Assembly: GCA_021647145.1 (NCBI GenBank)
Contig: JAKIVF010000023.1
Span: forward strand, 1-36,083
From: Methylococcaceae bacterium
GTDB taxonomy: Bacteria; Pseudomonadota; Gammaproteobacteria; Methylococcales; Methylomonadaceae
DNA length: 36,083 nucleotides
Direction of reading: 5' to 3'
Numbering within the stretch: the first letter of the stretch is position 1; every line of letters starts with the position of its first letter. The notes under the pieces are model-generated. The model ran no database searches. It was not told the DNA's origin and saw only the letters and a list, made by a program, of their open reading frames with translations. This document shows, in pieces, positions 23,832-31,641 of the stretch. A program made the position numbers and the translations under genes.

Positions 23832-25616
23832 CTACATATTATAATTCTTTATCCAGTGGTTAAAGTCATCTACATTCATTGCTTTGGAATATAGAAACCC
23901 CTGAACGTAGTCAACACCGAATTCTTTTAGAATATCCTTAATAGCTTCAGTTTCAACACCTTCAGCAATCAATTCAAAACCCAGTGCTTTAGCCAAATGA
24001 CAAGTATGTTCGACTATCATCTTATCTTTAGGTGAATTTACCATTGGCATAACAAATTGTTGATCTAATTTGATAGCAGATACATTTAATTGACTTATGT
24101 AAGTCAATGTACAATGCCCAGTACCAAAGTCATCAATATGTGTTTTAATCCCTATTCTATTTAGTTGATCAATCGTTTCACTAACAGCTTGGATATTTGA
24201 AAATGCAGCAGTTTCAGTAAGCTCGAAACAAATATTATTTGCTTTATCTAACAAGGCATTATTTTTTTTTAGCGTCTCAACCCAGGTATCTTTTTGAAAA
24301 TTTTTCGCAGACATGTTGATCGAAATGTTCAAGTGAATATCCTGCTTTTCCCAAGCATCCAAATCATTAGTCACCTGCTTTATTGACCATTCAGACAATT
24401 GGTAAATAAAGCTCGTATCTTCAATTAACGGAATAAATTCATCTGGACTGATTCTGCCCAAAGTTTTATGGTCCCATCGAATTAGCGCTTCAGCACCAGC
24501 CACTTTATTATTTTTCAGATTTATTTTTGGCTGGTATTGAATAGAAAAGTTTCCTTCTTTAAATGAACCTGGAAAATCATGAATTATGCTTAAGCGGCGT
24601 TTAATATTATTTTCGCCCTCCTCCGAATACAGGGTAGAGCTAGCAAAGTTTTTCCTTGGGCTTCCCATTCCTGCAATAGCCATTCGGATAAGCCCTCCCG
24701 GCTGAACATCCATATTATCTGAATAAGCCAGACCAATTTTAGAAACATTGATGATTGGCGTGCTTTCAAGATCAATAACTTTAGATAAAGCAACCTCCAT
24801 TCTATCGGCCAAGATAAACGACTGATCCCGAGAAAGCCCTCCTACAATACATAAAAAACGATCCACTCCTAATGAAAACATATAACTGTTATTATTAGGC
24901 AGAATTTTTTCGATAATTAACCGCTCAGCTTGCAACAGCGTAAAAATTTTATGTTCGCCTAATACAACAAGTAGTTCAGATATTCGTGTACTACCAAATA
25001 GTTCAATGGAATAAGCTGAAATAGAATGTTCTTTTATATAAGCTAAATCATTAATAACACTTACTGCCACCGATGCCATTGGCAGCAGGTTCATAGGGTC
25101 GACTAAATCTCTTGATAATCTCAAATCAAAATGGCTAGCTGCCATATCAGCCATGCCTTCCAAAAATATTTGGTCGTTTTTTGAAAAGTCATAGTAAGGT
25201 TCAGGAAAAATAAAGCAAACGGTGCCTATACAAATTCCAGAAGAAAGAATAATAGGAGCCCCCGCATAAAAGCGAGCGTAAGGAGCGTTACAAACAACTG
25301 GACATTGTAAAAATCGATCATCTTGCAATGCGTCAGGCACAACTAACACACCATGTTTTGTAATCGCTACAGAGCAAAATGTATTGGCCCTGTCTACTTC
25401 TACTGCTTTTGTACCGTATGCTGATTTAAAAAACAGTCGGTCTTTATCAACTAAAGAAACAAGAGCAACAGGTGCATCAAACTTCAAGGAGACTAGACGA
25501 GTAATTTTATCATAATAAGGTTCCGGGGCCGTATCTAGAACATTAAGTGCTGAAAGAGCATGAAGTCTATTAGATTCTTTTAAAAGATCGACAATATTAT
25601 ATTCACTGTCAGACAC
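23832..25616 (-). CDS. GAF / degenerate GGDEF / EAL c-di-GMP phosphodiesterase
   Basis: A cytoplasmic signalling protein of 594 residues. The GTG at 25616 is preferred because AAAGG lies 9 nt upstream; the open frame begins at a TTG three codons earlier that touches the ribosome site. The N-terminal GAF domain (about 15-165) has LNVLDTAPEPYYDKITRLV and NAPYARFYAGAPII. The middle region (about 180-340) resembles a GGDEF fold but lacks a GGDEF active site. The EAL domain (about 350-590) has the catalytic motifs: AEALIRW, NISINMSAKNF, CFELTETA, THIDDFGTGHCTL, AIKLDQQFV, IAEGVET and VQGFLYSKAM. It should hydrolyse c-di-GMP, perhaps gated by the GAF domain. It is a fitting neighbour for motility genes, although an IS lies between. 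Confidence 0.92.
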   Translation of the reverse strand: MSDSEYNIVDLLKESNRLHALSALNVLDTAPEPYYDKITRLVSLKFDAPVALVSLVDKDRLFFKSAYGTKAVEVDRANTFCSVAITKHGVLVVPDALQDDRFLQCPVVCNAPYARFYAGAPIILSSGICIGTVCFIFPEPYYDFSKNDQIFLEGMADMAASHFDLRLSRDLVDPMNLLPMASVAVSVINDLAYIKEHSISAYSIELFGSTRISELLVVLGEHKIFTLLQAERLIIEKILPNNNSYMFSLGVDRFLCIVGGLSRDQSFILADRMEVALSKVIDLESTPIINVSKIGLAYSDNMDVQPGGLIRMAIAGMGSPRKNFASSTLYSEEGENNIKRRLSIIHDFPGSFKEGNFSIQYQPKINLKNNKVAGAEALIRWDHKTLGRISPDEFIPLIEDTSFIYQLSEWSIKQVTNDLDAWEKQDIHLNISINMSAKNFQKDTWVETLKKNNALLDKANNICFELTETAAFSNIQAVSETIDQLNRIGIKTHIDDFGTGHCTLTYISQLNVSAIKLDQQFVMPMVNSPKDKMIVEHTCHLAKALGFELIAEGVETEAIKDILKEFGVDYVQGFLYSKAMNVDDFNHWIKNYNM

Positions 25617-25654
25617 AAGGAACAACCTTTAAAACGTGGTTATTCAATAAACCC

Positions 25655-25683
25655 ATTATAGCTAGGGAAAGTTTGGTTTTAAT
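25655..25683 (-). promoter_or_regulatory. Possible sigma-70 promoter of the EAL gene
   Basis: A perfect TATAAT (minus strand, 25660-25655) lies about 40 bp before the GTG start. The -35 region (ATTAAA at 17-bp spacing) is poor. Confidence 0.4.
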
Positions 25684-25914
25684 TGCCATTCATATTTCAT
25701 TTAATAATAGACTTAACATTTTTTATTACAATCATTAGAACATAAAGGCCTAACTCTTAGCACCATAATTCGTTCCAAGTGTGCCTAGGAAAGCTTACTT
25801 TTCACTCCATCGTCAATCACTTTATTCTATAATTTTACCACGTTATACCTGATTTATAAATTAAAAGGACAGCTCAGATAACCTATTAAAATATTTTACG
25901 ACAAAGGAGTTAAT

Positions 25915-26093
25915 ATGTCCCAAGGCTATCACACGAATGCAAAAACAAATATGCATTCGAGAGAAATTATACAGTAATCCAGTTCATAAATAGTGAGCTA
26001 TCAGAAAAGCTTTGAAATTGATGAAAAAACAGTCTCCAAATGGAAAAACAGAAGCTTCTTAACAGATAAAAGTTCGCGTACACATACTATTTA
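25915..26093 (+). pseudogene. Remnant of an IS481-like transposase N-terminus
   Basis: An ATG with AAAGGAG upstream reads MSQGYHTNAKTNMHSREIIQ and then hits two in-frame stops. The same frame continues with a helix-turn-helix that looks like an IS481-type N-terminus (KSFEIDEKTVSKWKNRSF, LTDKSSRTHTI) before a third stop at 26091-26093. The rest of the transposase is absent. The family assignment rests on the start pattern and the TVSKWKNR/DKSSR motif. Confidence 0.6.
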
Positions 26094-26200
26094 ACATACT
26101 GTTTTAACGCTCTTTAACCCAAGACACCTCTCGGCATTTTTCAAGCTCGTTATCGCGCATATAGTTGTAAAGTTATGCCGCCTCTTTTTTATCTTTTCAG

Positions 26201-26321
26201 CTTTTTTATTATCTGGGTTTAAATGCATTTCTTTAGTCTCATCCCAGTTTCTTATTTCACCGCTCCAGCGACTAAGGTTGTTTATTTTAGCTTGAAAAAC
26301 ACGCTGGTATTGATGGATTAA
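26201..26321 (-). pseudogene. Remnant of an IS3-type (rve) transposase C-terminus
   Basis: On the minus strand one frame reads LIHQYQRVFQAKINNLSRWS, then GEIRNWDETKEMHLNPDNKK. The RVFQA and RWSG.xRNW...LNP pattern is familiar from the C-terminal end of IS3-family rve transposases. No upstream catalytic domain is present. It abuts the IS481-like remnant in the opposite orientation, so this region is a pile-up of dead insertion sequences. Confidence 0.5.
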
Positions 26322-26462
26322 TTACAGCCTTATAAAATGCTGGCTTAATTTGTATTTCTCATGGCGAAAAAACTGAATTAGCTACCGCATCATTTGATTG
26401 TGAGAGACAATCCGTTGAAGATATTTATAGCGAACTAAAACAACAAAAAATTATTTTTTAAT
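26319..26462 (+). pseudogene. Unidentified broken coding fragment
   Basis: A plus-strand frame reads GLITAL, a stop, then NAGLICISHGEKTELATASF and continues through DCERQSVEDIYSELKQQKII to a TAA at 26460-26462. The amino-acid composition looks like real protein and the frame holds on both sides of the stop, which suggests a decayed gene end. I cannot name the family. No start codon with a ribosome site is present. Confidence 0.35.
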
Positions 26463-26474
26463 ATATTTAAGATC

Positions 26475-26505
26475 GGTTGGGCTGTCGCTTTTTGGCAGCC
26501 CAACC
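26475..26505. repeat. GTTGGGCTG hairpin, copy 1
   Basis: Perfect 10-bp stem GGTTGGGCTG/CAGCCCAACC with an 11-nt loop, 14 bp beyond the stop of the DUF1264 gene. No T tract follows on the minus strand, so it is not a classic terminator. A relative lies at 29839-29870. Confidence 0.75.
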
Positions 26506-26519
26506 AACATGATTTAACT

Positions 26520-27101
26520 TTAATCTTGTTCAGGCATATCTTGAACAATCACAACATAAGGTTCACCTAATGAAAACTCATGCTGGGGCTGTTGAAAGTA
26601 AACTACTTTTCCATAAGTTTCATTAATAGCAGGCAATATTTCAGCTGCTTCATCCGCATTCAAGTCTGGAAAGGTTGCATGTGCTCTTGGCACTTCTTCT
26701 TTATGATAATGCCAGTATTTTTTTTCTTCTTTTGGTAGCTTATTAAACTGTGCAGTCGTTATAATATATTCAAAACCAATAGGTTTATCCTGATCTTTCA
26801 TTCCAGAATGGAACATTAAGCAAAGGAAGGTTGAGTCAGCATAAGCTTTGCAGTGATGGTGGACAATTGTTTGTAGTTTAGGGTCATTTACATCCTTTGA
26901 ATCAGGAACAAGATGTCTGATAGCCTGAATATGTAAGTCATTAAAGCCTAAATGATTTGGGTATTCTTTTTGGCGCGGATTAAAGACTTTATTATATTGT
27001 CTTGGTGCATTGACTGAGGCTGTTTTTTTTTCAGCTTCAGCATTTGCAGAGCCAAACATTAAAGGTAAAGCAATACTTGCAATTAATATCTTAAGTTTCA
27101 T
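26520..27101 (-). CDS. DUF1264 (oil-body-associated-like) exported protein
   Basis: A 193-residue protein of the DUF1264 family, which includes plant oil-body-associated proteins. The molecular role of bacterial members is unknown. Signal peptide MKLKILIASIALPLMFGSANA; then the family blocks HLGFNDLHIQAIRHLVPD, VHHHCKAYADSTFLCLMFHS, GFEYIITTAQFNKLPKEEKK, YWHYHKEEV and ETYGKVVYFQQPQHEFSLGE. Many histidines and two cysteines could bind metal, but this is inference. RBS AGAGGAG. It is a single transcription unit separated by 640 bp from the next gene on the same strand. Confidence 0.88.
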   Translation of the reverse strand: MKLKILIASIALPLMFGSANAEAEKKTASVNAPRQYNKVFNPRQKEYPNHLGFNDLHIQAIRHLVPDSKDVNDPKLQTIVHHHCKAYADSTFLCLMFHSGMKDQDKPIGFEYIITTAQFNKLPKEEKKYWHYHKEEVPRAHATFPDLNADEAAEILPAINETYGKVVYFQQPQHEFSLGEPYVVIVQDMPEQD

Positions 27102-27430
27102 TTTATTCTCCTCTTCTAATAAATATGGATATTTTTTTTATAAGTTTTTTTAAAAAACAAGGGAGAAGATAGTATTAAGAACTTTCCCGATATCCAGTCA
27201 TCTAATTTCACAAAAGAGATAGTCTACCTTAGGAAAAGTATTTTTTATTGCAGAAATTAGTTTATAATTTATAAACTATAAGTTTAGCTGAGCTTAATAA
27301 TTGAATGGTTTGTATTGATAGGAAAGTAAAGGTTTATAGAGATTTTTTAAAAAACAAATCTACATCCTATTTTTTAATTAAAATTTTTTGAACCATATGG
27401 AGATAATCATTCAAGGAGAGGTTATTGATC

Positions 27431-27529
27431 ATGCGGATTTTCCGTTTTAGGGTAAAAATCTCAAAATTTTTTACAATTGCAAGCCTTTTTTATTTAATTT
27501 CTATGTTTTTAAGCTCTACTTTTTTGTAG
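27431..27529 (+). CDS. Possible small membrane protein of 32 residues
   Basis: A short frame with a strong ribosome site (AAGGAGAGG, 9 nt before the ATG). It begins with a basic segment (MRIFRFRVKISKF) and continues as one hydrophobic helix (FTIASLFYLISMFLSSTFL), the pattern of small single-span membrane proteins or a toxin-like peptide. A 10-bp hairpin follows 18 nt after the stop. It lies alone on the plus strand inside a 640-bp gap. No family is recognised, and such a frame can arise by chance in AT-rich DNA. Confidence 0.4.
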   Translation: MRIFRFRVKISKFFTIASLFYLISMFLSSTFL

Positions 27530-27547
27530 CTGTCAACCTATTTTACA

Positions 27548-27571
27548 ATACTAAGAAAACCTTCTTAGTAT
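27548..27571 (+). terminator. Perfect 10-bp hairpin after the small ORF
   Basis: Stem ATACTAAGAA/TTCTTAGTAT with the tetraloop AACC. It follows the small ORF but lacks a T tract, so its role (terminator, processing site or operator) is open. Confidence 0.4.
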
Positions 27572-27743
27572 ACTTCAGAGAGCTATTATTCAGGGTGTTT
27601 CCTTGTGATCTTATGTTTTAAAGAGAATACTCACGATCTTTTTTAATACTTTCATTTAAATTGGCATATATGTCACATATAGACTTATTTTCCTGAAAAA
27701 AACAATTGATCCATGGTCCTAGTGCAAATTAATTGGTAATTTA

Positions 27744-28259
27744 TTATTTATGCATCATATGTTGATCGTGATTTCCTGTTGCATGTCGAGCGTGATCACT
27801 AAGTTGCGCATCAAACCATTGATGAATTGCACTAATTAATGTTTGATTTTTTGTTGAATAAGTAATCTCTGCACCATTAGTTAATTCACGATATTGAATA
27901 TCAATTAAACCTGGTTCTGCGTTTTTTAATTCGTTTAACCCAGGCATATTTTTACCATGGACTTTGGTAGGCCCGGTAAAATCACCTTTTTTGAATTTAG
28001 TAGCAATCTCTTTCAGGTGATCACGAATTAATGTAATTTGGTTCGTATCCGAAGGAAGTTTTGATATGACTTGCTGTACTCCACCCTTCTCAGTTTTGGA
28101 AAAAACATGTAAGGTTTGGTTTAAGTCAAAAGGCATAACATGTTTACCAATACGCTCAACTTCATCAAGCCTGTCGCTAGTTGCCTTTTCAACAGCTACA
28201 ACGGGTATAGCATTAGTGGCGGTTAGAAAACTAAATAGTAAAAGGTATAATAATTTCAT
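27744..28259 (-). CDS. Exported His-tailed protein of the family often labelled 'aspartate carbamoyltransferase'
   Basis: A 171-residue periplasmic protein. The ATG at 28259 has AGGA upstream and begins a signal peptide (MKLLYLLLFSFLTATNAIPVVA). The body (VMPFDLNQTLHVFSKTEKGG, LIRDHLKEIATKFKKGDFTG, VHGKNMPGLNELKNAEPG, HQWFDAQLSDHARHAT) matches a bacterial family commonly mislabelled as aspartate carbamoyltransferase. None of the real ATCase motifs or the usual length (about 310) is present. Six histidines in the last twenty residues and methionines at the end (DQHMMHK) suggest metal binding. It follows the DUF6515 gene by 23 nt, so they are probably an operon. True function unknown. Confidence 0.78.
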   Translation of the reverse strand: MKLLYLLLFSFLTATNAIPVVAVEKATSDRLDEVERIGKHVMPFDLNQTLHVFSKTEKGGVQQVISKLPSDTNQITLIRDHLKEIATKFKKGDFTGPTKVHGKNMPGLNELKNAEPGLIDIQYRELTNGAEITYSTKNQTLISAIHQWFDAQLSDHARHATGNHDQHMMHK

Positions 28260-28282
28260 TTTTTTCCTGTTTGTTATAAAAC

Positions 28283-29011
28283 TTATCGTACACTGTAACC
28301 ACGTCCTTCCAAACAAGCTCTCATTGCTCGTTGGTAATCTTCTCTTCTCTGATTTAGACTGCTGACTGAAATGTTTTCTGCTGGAAATGTTGGGTCATAA
28401 TCTGTCTGGCTAACGCTCCAGCGATGACAACCATAACGATCATCAGCTTGCTGTCTCTCATTTTGACCATTTTTAGGGTAAATGAATAATTCTTCGGCCA
28501 TCAAAGGAGGTTCTTCCTCCTCAACAAGATTTCTTGGCGGTTTAGTAACTACATAACCATTCCGGTTAGCCTCCCAAGTATAGTAAACATCATTCGCATA
28601 ATAATAAGGGATATTACCAAACCAAAGAGTGGTATAAAAGGAAGGTAAATTAGGTACAACTATACCAATTGGTGGAACAACCACAGTAAAACGAGGACCT
28701 GAGGGACGATACCATATGCCTCGATGAAAAAAATAATCATGATTCCGATAACGGATGGGAGGCCTTCTAAAAGGTAATCGTTTCGTCATATACCCTCTAC
28801 GTGGATACTGCCGATTATGATGATAGCGAGTATCGAATCTAAAATGTTTTTGGTTTGGTTTGGAACGCCAATATTTTTGATTTGGTTTGGAACTTCGGTG
28901 TCGTAAGTCTCCACCTGAACGCCCAAATATTCGCTCACCGCGATCAGCGTAAACAGATGTCGTAAACACAATCAATAATAGAGCCAAACTGGTTACTAGC
29001 TTTGTTTTCAT
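28283..29011 (-). CDS. DUF6515-like exported protein with a C-terminal RAM-ACLEGRGY module
   Basis: A 242-residue exported protein; signal peptide MKTKLVTSLALLLIVFTTSVYA, ribosome site AGGA. An Arg/His/Pro-rich region (about 25-90) contains a short tandem repeat (SKPNQKYWRSKPNQKHFRF). The middle, YFFHRGIWYRPSGPRF, PPIGIVVPNLPSFYTTLW, YYYANDVYYTWEANRNGYVV, resembles DUF6515 proteins. The C-terminal third has FIYPKNGQNERQQADDRYGC, HRWSVSQTDYDP and RAMRACLEGRGYSVR; the next gene upstream carries the same two blocks. The two genes are therefore related in part. It is predicted to lie in the periplasm or on the cell surface. Function unknown. Confidence 0.8.
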   Translation of the reverse strand: MKTKLVTSLALLLIVFTTSVYADRGERIFGRSGGDLRHRSSKPNQKYWRSKPNQKHFRFDTRYHHNRQYPRRGYMTKRLPFRRPPIRYRNHDYFFHRGIWYRPSGPRFTVVVPPIGIVVPNLPSFYTTLWFGNIPYYYANDVYYTWEANRNGYVVTKPPRNLVEEEEPPLMAEELFIYPKNGQNERQQADDRYGCHRWSVSQTDYDPTFPAENISVSSLNQRREDYQRAMRACLEGRGYSVR

Positions 29012-29096
29012 TTTATTATCCTAATTCATCAGGAAGGTTGTATTTTTATTTGAGTTGCAATAACCTACAACTCCTTGTGTCATTTGCATCCTAAAT

Positions 29097-29672
29097 TCAT
29101 TGAACACTATAGCCTCGCCCTTCCAAACAAGCTGACATTGCTCGACGATAATTACGTGATTGCATTTCTAGGCGTGCATAGCGATTTGCATCATTTTTAT
29201 CATATTGGCGTTGTATTCGAGTGGCTCGGTCGTGCCGGGCAATATCAGTTGCCGCCCCTACCAACGCTCCCGCAATGGCACCAAATACCAGGCCTTCAGC
29301 ACTTCGTCTTGGATGAACACTGGCTGAGCCAATAACTGCTCCAGTCGCTGCACCAACAATTGCTCCAGTACCAGGCCGCGGTGAAGCTTTTACCTCAAAA
29401 CGCTGATGAGGTGCCAATTGCGCTTGATTAGGATCAAAACCTGATTTTTTTACTGCCCATCGATAACATTCATAGCGGTCTCTTTGCTGAAGTGACTTGC
29501 TTTGTCCTTTTTCAGGATAAAAATATATTTCCGTTGAAGGTAAAGGACGGGAAGGCTTTGAACTCGGATTTACTGTATATGTAGAGGGAGAACACCCTAT
29601 AAGAAGACTGACAAGTATGCTAATAAAGCATAAGCGTAATGAATTATTTAGTTTATGATTTAAATAAAACAT
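29097..29672 (-). CDS. Glycine-zipper lipoprotein with the same split module
   Basis: A 191-residue lipoprotein: the long leader ends in the lipobox LLIGC (Cys27). Block one, IYFYPEKGQSKSLQQRDRYE and CYRWAVKKSGFDP, is followed by a double glycine zipper (TGAIVGAATGAVIGSASV, then GLVFGAIAGALVGAATD), and block two ends the protein (YRRAMSACLEGRGYSVQ). Glycine-zipper segments insert into or pack against membranes; related YMGG-like outer-membrane proteins exist. Blocks one and two recur in the neighbouring DUF6515 protein without the zipper. It is first of a likely three-gene unit (gap 85 bp to the next). The ribosome site is modest (GAGAG). Confidence 0.82.
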   Translation of the reverse strand: MFYLNHKLNNSLRLCFISILVSLLIGCSPSTYTVNPSSKPSRPLPSTEIYFYPEKGQSKSLQQRDRYECYRWAVKKSGFDPNQAQLAPHQRFEVKASPRPGTGAIVGAATGAVIGSASVHPRRSAEGLVFGAIAGALVGAATDIARHDRATRIQRQYDKNDANRYARLEMQSRNYRRAMSACLEGRGYSVQ

Positions 29673-30018
29673 AGGAGTTCTCTCATTTTTATTCTGTTAC
29701 CTTAGAATGGGTTTGGTAAGCTATTTTAACTATCAATTTCTCACACGGGTTCGATTAAAAGTAAAGTATTTCTCTTTTTTCTTTAAGAAGCAACTCACCA
29801 ACTCTATCGTTAACCTAGCATTTTTATCATACCTTTTTTGTTGGGTTGACAAAGAGACAGCAGCCCAACATACAAATATCTACGTTTACTTCAATTTGTA
29901 ATCACAACATTCACTACATCACCTGAAATAGGTTTTATTATAATATATTTCATAGAATCGCAGATGCGAATTTCTTTTGAACTCTTTTTACCAAAAAAAC
30001 AGCATTACTGAAACAAGG
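29673..30018. other. Intergenic region downstream of the multicopper oxidase gene
   Basis: 346 bp between two minus-strand genes. It contains the second copy of the GTTGGGCTG hairpin (29839-29870). It should also hold the promoter of the lipoprotein gene near 29690-29720, where I see no clear element. A plus-strand frame here (29707-29901) lacks a ribosome site and any family features. Confidence 0.5.
29839..29870. repeat. GTTGGGCTG hairpin, copy 2
   Basis: Stem TGTTGGGTTG/CAGCCCAACA (one G-T pair) with a 12-nt loop, related to 26475-26505 in both arms but not in the loop. Arm-conserved, loop-variable copies suggest a dispersed palindromic repeat rather than gene-specific terminators. Confidence 0.65.
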
Positions 30019-31641
30019 TTATTTAATTAAATAATCTCGCATCATACCTAAATCCTCATGCTCAAGATTGTGGCAGTGATACATAAATATACCTTTAAAA
30101 TCATTAAAAGGTTTTAGAAAAGTAACTTTTTCACCTGACATAACGAGACTGGTATCATGCCAGCCATTATCAACTAACCCTTTTGAGACTGAAGCATAAG
30201 CATCTTCAGAACCAGAACTAATCTCTCGTTTTATAATTTGAAACTGCTCACCATGTAAATGCATAGGATGCGGCATAGCCATCATCATTCCCATGCCGCT
30301 ACCTCTACCATTATTATCAAATTCCATTAGTTGTAAGCTATTAACAGGAATTACTTCATCAGGTCTAATATCATTCATTTTATAGGACCGACCATTCAAT
30401 AATGCAGACATATGTCCCATTGATAAGGCAATTGTCCTAGGATTGGTAGAATTAGCGGCATCTTTTGCTTTAAGAGGTTTTATTGATGTTAAACGAGAAG
30501 GCAAGGAATCATTACTTTTAGCTTTTTTAACAACTTTTACTTTTAATACAGGGTAATCTCCACCTGCTGGCAATGAACTTCCAGACATCCTTCCCATGCC
30601 CATACCTCCTCGTCCTCCCATCATTCCGCCGCCCATACCTCCTCGTCCTCCCATCATGCCTCCATGCATAGAAGCACCTTTAAATGGGATACTTCGCATA
30701 GTTAGTTCGGTACCTATAGCTTTATCACTAAAATCTACCCATAATTCGCGCCTTTGTGCAGGTGCCAACATAACATACGGTATTGTTTCTGGACTTTCTA
30801 ACAAACCGCCATCAGTTCCAATAACAGTAACTGGAGACCCGTCATCCCAAGCCAGTTTATAGATTCTTGAATTAGAGCCATTTAATAATCGTAAGCGATA
30901 TGATCTATTTTCAACAGGTAACACAAAATCAGGTTGACCATTAATCATTATTTGATCACCCAAAAACCCCTGCATCCGTTGCATCATATTATTGCTATAC
31001 TTAAGCTGATTATTAGAGTCAAAACTACGGTCTTGAATAACTAATGGTAAATCATATTGATCTTTAGGTAAGTTTATAGCTTGCTCTTCTTTATCACTCA
31101 CGATAAAAAATCCCGCCATACCAGAATAAACCTGTTTGGCAGTCACGCCATGCGCATGAGAATGATACCAATAAGTCCCTGCTCTATTGAGAATTTCAAA
31201 TTCATAAATGTAGGTTTCGCCATGATTAATCGCATACATTGGATTACCATCCATCTCTGAAGGAACATGGAGTCCATGCCAATGAAGAATAGATTCGGCA
31301 GGAAGGTTATTTTTTAAATAAATTCTGACTTTTTGCCCTTTTTGAAGATGTAGAGTAGGAGCAAGGTACGTTCCTGTTAAATTATTTACAATAGATGGAG
31401 ACCCTTTCAATACTTTACCCTGTACTTTCCAGATTCGAGTTTTAGAGCCTTTAAATATTTGAACCTTCGTAACATCCATGCTGAGTTCTATTTCAACATC
31501 AGCTTGAAAGTTAGCTGAAGCCTTATTAATCGCTCCAGAATTTGCGGCACGAAGAAATGAAGGATAACTGACTGCTACCGCTGCAGTAATACCAGTAGTT
31601 TTCAAAAAATTTCGGCGTTGATTGTTTATTTTGTTATTCAT
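30019..31641 (-). CDS. Tat-exported multicopper oxidase (CueO-like) with Met-rich insert
   Basis: A 540-residue periplasmic multicopper oxidase. The twin-arginine signal is NQRRNFLKTTG followed by AVAVSYPSFLRAA. All four copper motifs are present: LHWHGLH, WYHSHAHG, HPMHLHGEQF and YHCHNLEHEDLGMM, with a Met after the last motif as likely axial type-1 ligand. Residues about 325-355 form a Met/Gly-rich insert (repeated GGMMGGRGGMG), like the Met-rich segments by which CueO-type cuprous oxidases gather Cu(I). It probably oxidises Cu(I), or another metal or phenolic substrate, with O2. The gene is monocistronic with its own promoter, whose -35 lies in a perfect 18-bp palindrome. No adjacent copA or copper regulator is visible, so copper is inferred from the protein. 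Confidence 0.94.
   Translation of the reverse strand: MNNKINNQRRNFLKTTGITAAVAVSYPSFLRAANSGAINKASANFQADVEIELSMDVTKVQIFKGSKTRIWKVQGKVLKGSPSIVNNLTGTYLAPTLHLQKGQKVRIYLKNNLPAESILHWHGLHVPSEMDGNPMYAINHGETYIYEFEILNRAGTYWYHSHAHGVTAKQVYSGMAGFFIVSDKEEQAINLPKDQYDLPLVIQDRSFDSNNQLKYSNNMMQRMQGFLGDQIMINGQPDFVLPVENRSYRLRLLNGSNSRIYKLAWDDGSPVTVIGTDGGLLESPETIPYVMLAPAQRRELWVDFSDKAIGTELTMRSIPFKGASMHGGMMGGRGGMGGGMMGGRGGMGMGRMSGSSLPAGGDYPVLKVKVVKKAKSNDSLPSRLTSIKPLKAKDAANSTNPRTIALSMGHMSALLNGRSYKMNDIRPDEVIPVNSLQLMEFDNNGRGSGMGMMMAMPHPMHLHGEQFQIIKREISSGSEDAYASVSKGLVDNGWHDTSLVMSGEKVTFLKPFNDFKGIFMYHCHNLEHEDLGMMRDYLIK
30599..30657 (-). repeat. 33-bp-period tandem repeat coding for the Met/Gly-rich insert
   Basis: Two identical 26-bp stretches (30599-30624 and 30632-30657) with a period of 33 bp, equal to 11 residues (MMGGRGGMGGG). 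Length change by slippage would keep the frame and vary the number of methionines. Confidence 0.88.

Larger units (their letters stand above)
27102..27743. other. Intergenic region upstream of DUF1264 gene
   Basis: About 640 bp, very AT-rich, between two minus-strand genes. It contains a candidate plus-strand small gene at 27431-27529 and the perfect hairpin at 27548-27571. Nothing else gene-like is visible on either strand. Confidence 0.5.

Noticed and set aside
27744..28259. Annotation as aspartate carbamoyltransferase
   Set aside because: The protein is exported, about 170 residues long and lacks every ATCase motif; the name is a propagated database label.
29707..29901. 64-codon frame in the gap after the multicopper oxidase gene
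   Set aside because: No ribosome site, covers the palindromic hairpin, no family features.
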